Source of the DNA: Actinomycetota bacterium
GTDB taxonomy: Bacteria > Actinomycetota > Thermoleophilia > Solirubrobacterales > Solirubrobacteraceae
Assembly: GCA_018268595.1 (NCBI GenBank)
Contig: JAFDWH010000026.1
Location: forward strand, 1 to 64,000
Length of the DNA stretch: 64,000 bases
Reading direction: 5' to 3'
Both the position numbers and the translations under genes were made by a program. Of this stretch, positions 60,144-64,000 are shown piece by piece. Numbering within the stretch: the stretch's first letter is position 1; the number at the start of each line of letters is the position of its first letter. The notes below the pieces were generated by a model. That model did no database searches, was not told the origin of the DNA, and saw only the letters and a program-made list of their open reading frames with translations.

Positions 60144-61025
60144 GTGAGCGCGCAGCCGGGCGGACGCGCCCGCGGGGCCGACCTGCCCGCGTTGTCGATG
60201 ATCGTCGCGTCGAGCTGCTCCCTGCAGGGCGGCAACGCGATCGCGATCTCGCTCGCGCGGCAGGCCGGCACGGTCGGCGCGGTGGGCGTGCGCCTGACCG
60301 CGGCGGCGCTGATCGCATCGGTGGTCTGGCGCTCCGGGCCGCGGCCGCCGCTGCGGATGGTGGTGGGCCTCGGGCTGATGGTGTGCGCGCTCAACGGGAC
60401 CCTCTACGGGGCGCTGACGCGGATCCCGCTGGGGGTCGCGATCGCGCTCTCGTTCACCGGGCCGCTGACGATCTCGATCGTGCGGTCGCGCCGTCCGGTG
60501 GACGTCTTCGCGGGCGTGCTGGCGGGGCTCGGCGTGGTGCTGCTGACAGGCGTGACGACGCACGCCGACATGCTGGGGATCGCGTTCGCGCTGCTGAACG
60601 GCGCCCTGTTCGGGACCTACATCGTGCTGGCCGGCTGGATCGGCAACACGACGTCGTCGACGGCGCTGCTGCGCGGGATGTTCTGCGCGGCGGCCGCGTT
60701 CAGCGCGCCGACGGCGCTCGTGTTCGCGGGCGCGAGAGTGCTGGAGCCCTCGGTGCTCGCGATCGGCGCGGTGGTCGGGCTGTTCTCGGCGGTCGTGCCG
60801 TACTTCCTCGAGCTGACAGCACTGCGGCGGGTCGGTCCGCGTGCGCTCGCCGTCACGCTCAGCCTCGATCCGGCGGTCAGCTGCATCGTCGGCTACCTCG
60901 TGCTGCACCAGGCGCTCGACCGCCAGGAGGTGGTCGGCGTGGCGCTGGTCGTCACCGCCAGCTTCCTCGCCGTGCTGGGGCCGCGCAGGGCGGCGTCAGT
61001 GCATCGACATCGTCACGGCGAGTGA
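60144..61025 (+). CDS. EamA/RhtA-like transporter
   Basis: 293 residues and about ten membrane helices in two EamA halves: VRLTAAALIASVVWRSG, GVAIALSFTGPLTISIV, then FSAVVPYFLELTALRRVGPR and LDPAVSCIVGYLVLHQAL. Members export amino acids or metabolites. GTG 60144 is 21 nt after the ATPase stop, so it is probably read with the importer. It ends 30 bp inside the convergent GntR gene. Confidence 0.88.
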   Translation: MSAQPGGRARGADLPALSMIVASSCSLQGGNAIAISLARQAGTVGAVGVRLTAAALIASVVWRSGPRPPLRMVVGLGLMVCALNGTLYGALTRIPLGVAIALSFTGPLTISIVRSRRPVDVFAGVLAGLGVVLLTGVTTHADMLGIAFALLNGALFGTYIVLAGWIGNTTSSTALLRGMFCAAAAFSAPTALVFAGARVLEPSVLAIGAVVGLFSAVVPYFLELTALRRVGPRALAVTLSLDPAVSCIVGYLVLHQALDRQEVVGVALVVTASFLAVLGPRRAASVHRHRHGE

Positions 61026-61811
61026 CGGGTCGTCGGTGCCGGTGGCGGCCATGCGGAAGGCGAGGATGTCGGCGCGGTAGCCGACGCGGGCGAACTCGAA
61101 CGGCCGCAGCGTCCCGTCCTTGCCGACGATGCGCTCGGTCGCCGAGATCAGGAACAGCGGCGCGCCGAGCGGGACGCCGAGCTGTTCCGAGCTGAAGTCG
61201 CCGGTCTGGGTCGCCTCGATCGACGCTTCGATCGGGGCCAGCTCGATCGGCCAGCGCTGGTCCGCTGCCTCGTAGGGCATGTCGGGTGGATCGATCACGC
61301 TCGCGAACCAGGGGTGGTCGTTGCGCGGGAAGTAGGAGTGGCCGATGCCGAGCGGGGTGTCGTTCAGCGACCACAGCCACGTGACGTAGCTGACCGGCTC
61401 CAGGCGCGGGACGGCGAGCTTCGTCTCGATCGCCGGCTCGACGGTCGTCGTTCTGTGGTCGATGATCACCACCGAGGAGCCCTGCTCCTGCTGGCCGGCG
61501 AGCAGCCGGCTGAGGCTGCCGACCTCGTGCTCCACCTTGGGCGGGGCGACGAAGCTCCCGCTGCCCTGGACGGTGACGATCTGGCGGTCCTTCTTGAGGA
61601 TCTCGAGCGCCTGGCGCACGACGATGCGGCTGACGCCGAAGCGGCGCGCCAGTTCGTGCTCGGACGGGAGCCGGGTGCCGGCGGTCCAGCGGCCGGACTC
61701 GATCTCCTGCTTCAGGACCTCCTGAAGTTGATAGTACAACGGCACGACGCTCTCGCGACTGAGGAGCTGCACGCCGTCGATGATCGATCCGTCTGCGGAG
61801 GGGAGATCCAT
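60996..61811 (-). CDS. GntR-family regulator with UTRA domain (HutC type)
   Basis: The 271 residues begin with a GntR winged helix (PLYYQLQEVLKQEIESGRWT, LPSEHELARRFGVSRIVVRQ) followed by the ligand-binding UTRA domain (HSYFPRNDHPWFASV, LGAPLFLISATERI). Such repressors bind a small metabolite and release palindromic operators. TAAGCT lies 6 nt before ATG 61811. Matching elements occur before its own gene, the epimerase operon and the importer operon, pointing to one regulon (inference). Confidence 0.92.
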   Translation of the reverse strand: MDLPSADGSIIDGVQLLSRESVVPLYYQLQEVLKQEIESGRWTAGTRLPSEHELARRFGVSRIVVRQALEILKKDRQIVTVQGSGSFVAPPKVEHEVGSLSRLLAGQQEQGSSVVIIDHRTTTVEPAIETKLAVPRLEPVSYVTWLWSLNDTPLGIGHSYFPRNDHPWFASVIDPPDMPYEAADQRWPIELAPIEASIEATQTGDFSSEQLGVPLGAPLFLISATERIVGKDGTLRPFEFARVGYRADILAFRMAATGTDDPSLAVTMSMH

Positions 61812-61867
61812 AGATGCAGCTTACCGTCAGGCGGCCGCAGACAGGGCAGACCCGGCGGCGGCCACTC

Positions 61868-61885
61868 GTCATGATGACCGGACAA
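61868..61885. promoter_or_regulatory. Candidate GntR operator (autoregulatory)
   Basis: The palindrome GTCATGATGAC (61868-61878) overlaps GATGACCGGACAA (61873-61885), the reverse of TTGTCCGGTCATC shared with the epimerase promoter. It lies about 57 bp upstream of the GntR start, just past the expected -35 region. Confidence 0.55.
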
Positions 61886-61911
61886 CCGCCGCCGCTGAGA
61901 CATGAGCCGGG

Positions 61912-62274
61912 CTACGCGGTCGCGAGCTCGCGCGCGGCTTCCTGGAAGAAGCCCATCTGGCGCGCGAGCGCCTCGCCGCAGAAGGCGTTGACGACGCCGA
62001 GGTCGTCGACGACCGCGCCGGCCCGCGCGATCAGGCGGTCGAACTCGTCGCTCTCGATCAGGCGGTCGAGCTGTGTGCGCTCGCCGTGGATCAGCATGAA
62101 GCCGCCGAGCTGGCCGCCGTGCGGCTGCAGGAAGCAGGGCTCGAAGCTCTCCACGCGCCCGTCGTCTCTCGCCGCCTGCCAGTAGGCAACGGTCTCGCCG
62201 AACACCTCCACCGCTCGCTGCTCCCGGCCTCGCACGACGGGGCCCCAGCCGATGAACAGCGCGTCGTCGGCCAT
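61912..62274 (-). CDS. Conserved protein of unknown function
   Basis: 120 residues; no recognised domain. Pattern: FIGWGPVVRGREQRAVEVFG, FEPCFLQPHGGQLGGFMLIH, RLIESDEFDRLIARAG. The GWG..GRE..A..VF and GG...GF.LI.G motifs suggest a small dimeric alpha/beta barrel. AAGGAGGA precedes the ATG. It sits between the GntR gene and metH, on the metH strand. Confidence 0.75.
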   Translation of the reverse strand: MADDALFIGWGPVVRGREQRAVEVFGETVAYWQAARDDGRVESFEPCFLQPHGGQLGGFMLIHGERTQLDRLIESDEFDRLIARAGAVVDDLGVVNAFCGEALARQMGFFQEAARELATA

Positions 62275-62335
62275 CGTCGTTCCTCCTTCGGTAGGTCGCC
62301 GTTACGAGCGGCGTATGCCCAGAAGGCGGTGCGGG

Positions 62336-64000
62336 TCAGTCCACGCCGGCCGCGTCTGGCGCGCGATCGACATCCTCGGACTCGACGGCGCCGTCGCGCG
62401 GCTCCTCGTCGAACCGCGAGGGGTCGCGGTCGGAGCCGGCGATCAGGTCGTCGGGCGCCTTGTCCTTCGGCAGGAAGCCGCTTCTCATGCCGAAGTAGAC
62501 GGCCTGCGGGTGGTGGGCGACGATCGCGACGGTCGACTGCTCGGGTTCGACCGCGTAGCCGCCGGAGAGGCGCATCCCGATCGACGGTGCGTCGAGCAGC
62601 GCGAAGACCTTCTCGTGCTCGGACTGGTCCGGGCAGGCGGGGTAGCCCCACGAGTAGCGGCGGCCCTGGTCGAGGTCGACGCCGAGGTCGGAGCGGACTC
62701 TCGCGTGCAGCCACTCGGCCATGCCCTCGGCCGTCTGCACGCCGAGGCCGTGGACGAACAGCTGCTCGGCGAACTCGCCTTCCCGCTCCAGTCTCGCCAT
62801 CAGCTCGGTGACCTCGTCGCCGGCGGTCACGACCTGCAACGCCACCACGTCCCGCTCGCCGTTGTCGAGCGGGCGGTAGAAGTCGGCGATGCAGATGCGG
62901 TCGTGGCGCGGCTGGCGCGGGAACACGAGCCGGCAGATCTCCTTGTCGTGGTCGTCGGGGTCGAACACGACGACCTCGTTGCCGTCGCCGGCGGCGGGGA
63001 AGTAGCCGAGCTTCGCGCGCGGGTGCAGGTAGGTCTGCTCGCGCCACATGCGCTCCAGCCGCGGCTGGAAGTCGCCCTCGACCAGCTCGCGCCACGCCTC
63101 GCCCTTCACGCCGCGCCCGCCCCAGTGCAGCTTGAAGAGGACGTGCGTGTCGAGGTGGCGGTAGACCTGGTCCATGTCGACGGGGACCTCTTGGACGCCC
63201 CACCACGGCGGCGTCGGCACGGGCACGTCGGTGCGCGCGGCCGAGCGCACCGAGTCGTCGGTGACCGGCGGCGCGTCGTCCACGACGACCGGCTTCGCGC
63301 GCAGCGTTCTCGCCGCCTCGCGCGTCTTCGCGACCAGCGCGGCGCGCGCCTCCGCGTCGACCAGCTGGTCCATCTTCGCGAGCCCCTCGAACGCGTCCTT
63401 GCAGTAGAAGACGCCCGGCGCGTAGACGTCGTCGTCCTCGGTCCCGTGCGGGTAGAGGATGCGCAGCCCGAAGTCGCGGTTGATCGCGGCGCCGCCGACG
63501 AGGACCGGGTAGTCGAGCCCGCGCTCGTGCAGCTCCTGCACGCACAGCGGCATCTGCTTCGAGGTCGAGACGAGCAGGGCGGAGAGGCCGATCGCGTCGG
63601 CTCTGTGCTCCTGCGCGGCGTCGAGGATCGTCGAGATCGGCACCTGCTTGCCGAGGTCGACGACCGTGTAGCCGTTGTTCGTCAGGATCGTGTTGACGAG
63701 CGACTTGCCGATGTCGTGCACGTCGCCGAAGACGGTCGCGACGACGACGGTGCCCTTCGTGTAGCCCTCGATGCGGTCGAGGTATCTCTCCAGCTGCGCG
63801 ACGGCCTTCTTCATCACCTCGGCCGACTGCAGGACGAACGGCAGGATCAACTCGCCGGCGCCGAACTTGTCGCCGACCTCCTTCATCGCGGGGAGGAGGA
63901 CGTCGTTCAGCGTGGGGACCGCTCCGATCTTGTCGACCGAGCGGTCGATCCAGTCCTCGACGCCGTCCTTCTTGCGGCGCAGGATGTGGAAGTGCAGCGC
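62336..64000 (-). CDS. metH: Cobalamin-dependent methionine synthase, C-terminal part (cut by window end)
   Basis: 555 residues of the 3' part. The cap domain is visible, then the B12 motif in FGDVHDIGKSLVNTILTNNG (Asp-x-His-x2-Gly, the cobalt-binding His) with VVDLGKQVP and LVGGAAINRDFG. A linker follows, then the activation domain with RYSWGYPACPDQSEHEKVF and HHPQAVYFGMRSG. Earlier domains (homocysteine and folate) lie beyond position 64000. The C-terminal tail DPSRFDEEPRDGAVESED is extra and acidic. Confidence 0.95.
   Translation of the reverse strand, partial: ALHFHILRRKKDGVEDWIDRSVDKIGAVPTLNDVLLPAMKEVGDKFGAGELILPFVLQSAEVMKKAVAQLERYLDRIEGYTKGTVVVATVFGDVHDIGKSLVNTILTNNGYTVVDLGKQVPISTILDAAQEHRADAIGLSALLVSTSKQMPLCVQELHERGLDYPVLVGGAAINRDFGLRILYPHGTEDDDVYAPGVFYCKDAFEGLAKMDQLVDAEARAALVAKTREAARTLRAKPVVVDDAPPVTDDSVRSAARTDVPVPTPPWWGVQEVPVDMDQVYRHLDTHVLFKLHWGGRGVKGEAWRELVEGDFQPRLERMWREQTYLHPRAKLGYFPAAGDGNEVVVFDPDDHDKEICRLVFPRQPRHDRICIADFYRPLDNGERDVVALQVVTAGDEVTELMARLEREGEFAEQLFVHGLGVQTAEGMAEWLHARVRSDLGVDLDQGRRYSWGYPACPDQSEHEKVFALLDAPSIGMRLSGGYAVEPEQSTVAIVAHHPQAVYFGMRSGFLPKDKAPDDLIAGSDRDPSRFDEEPRDGAVESEDVDRAPDAAGVD

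Overview
The window is very GC-rich, densely coded DNA, most likely from an actinobacterium of the Solirubrobacterales/Conexibacter type. That placement is inferred from gene content (YfhO-like and S55-peptidase-like proteins, AlkB with rubredoxin, many acyl-CoA genes, DUF3618/holin-like small membrane proteins) and from many genes that start 7-8 nt after a TAnnnT -10 box with no Shine-Dalgarno, as in leaderless actinobacterial mRNAs. I see no rRNA, tRNA, CRISPR array, insertion sequence or prophage. It reads as chromosome with small, separately regulated metabolic cassettes. No intergenic stretch exceeds about 240 bp.

Layout. 1-5.4 kb: truncated sigma factor, aldehyde dehydrogenase, ABC-2 exporter pair, XRE regulator. 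5.5-12.6 kb: CcdA, GH15 glycosidase, nudix/epimerase/aldo-keto reductase operon, rubredoxin, secreted DUF5666-like protein. 12.6-17.2 kb: YfhO-like membrane protein and an alkane hydroxylase operon (alkB, rubredoxin, TetR). 17.2-21.5 kb: biotin operon bioB-bioF-bioD without bioA, and a biotin-carrier protein followed by an enoyl-CoA hydratase with no normal start codon. 21.6-28.2 kb: envelope glycan/lipid genes (GT2, DegT aminotransferase, membrane-tailed epimerase, NodB deacetylase, MGDG-type glycosyltransferase, PlsC acyltransferase). 28.2-32.8 kb: SDR-like protein, SIS sugar isomerase, CDF metal exporter, pyrophosphatase, class V aminotransferase, XRE regulator.

32.9-42.7 kb is a CoA-thioester degradation region: SDR, two acyl-CoA dehydrogenases, cupin, enoyl-CoA hydratase, acyl-CoA carboxylase beta subunit, then a beta-keto-acid cleavage enzyme, a CaiB/BaiF CoA-transferase and a MerR regulator. 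A less GC-rich strip between the two parts carries a small XRE gene with a partner of unknown function. 42.7-53.5 kb holds a nitrilase-family amidase with TetR and a palindromic operator, a four-gene cassette of tiny membrane proteins, DegV, an S55 peptidase, a divergent Fe-S module (bolA-grxD / iscA-type), a DNA glycosylase, and a GT4 glycosyltransferase fused to a flippase-like membrane domain.

53.5-61.9 kb is the best candidate for an uncharacterised system: epimerase, creatininase-family amidohydrolase and SDR, followed by a complete polyamine-type ABC importer, an EamA transporter and a convergent GntR/UTRA regulator. The three promoter regions share TTGTCC and TCAT-containing elements, which suggests one regulon for uptake and breakdown of an unknown substrate. 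The window ends with a conserved small protein and the C-terminal part of cobalamin-dependent methionine synthase.
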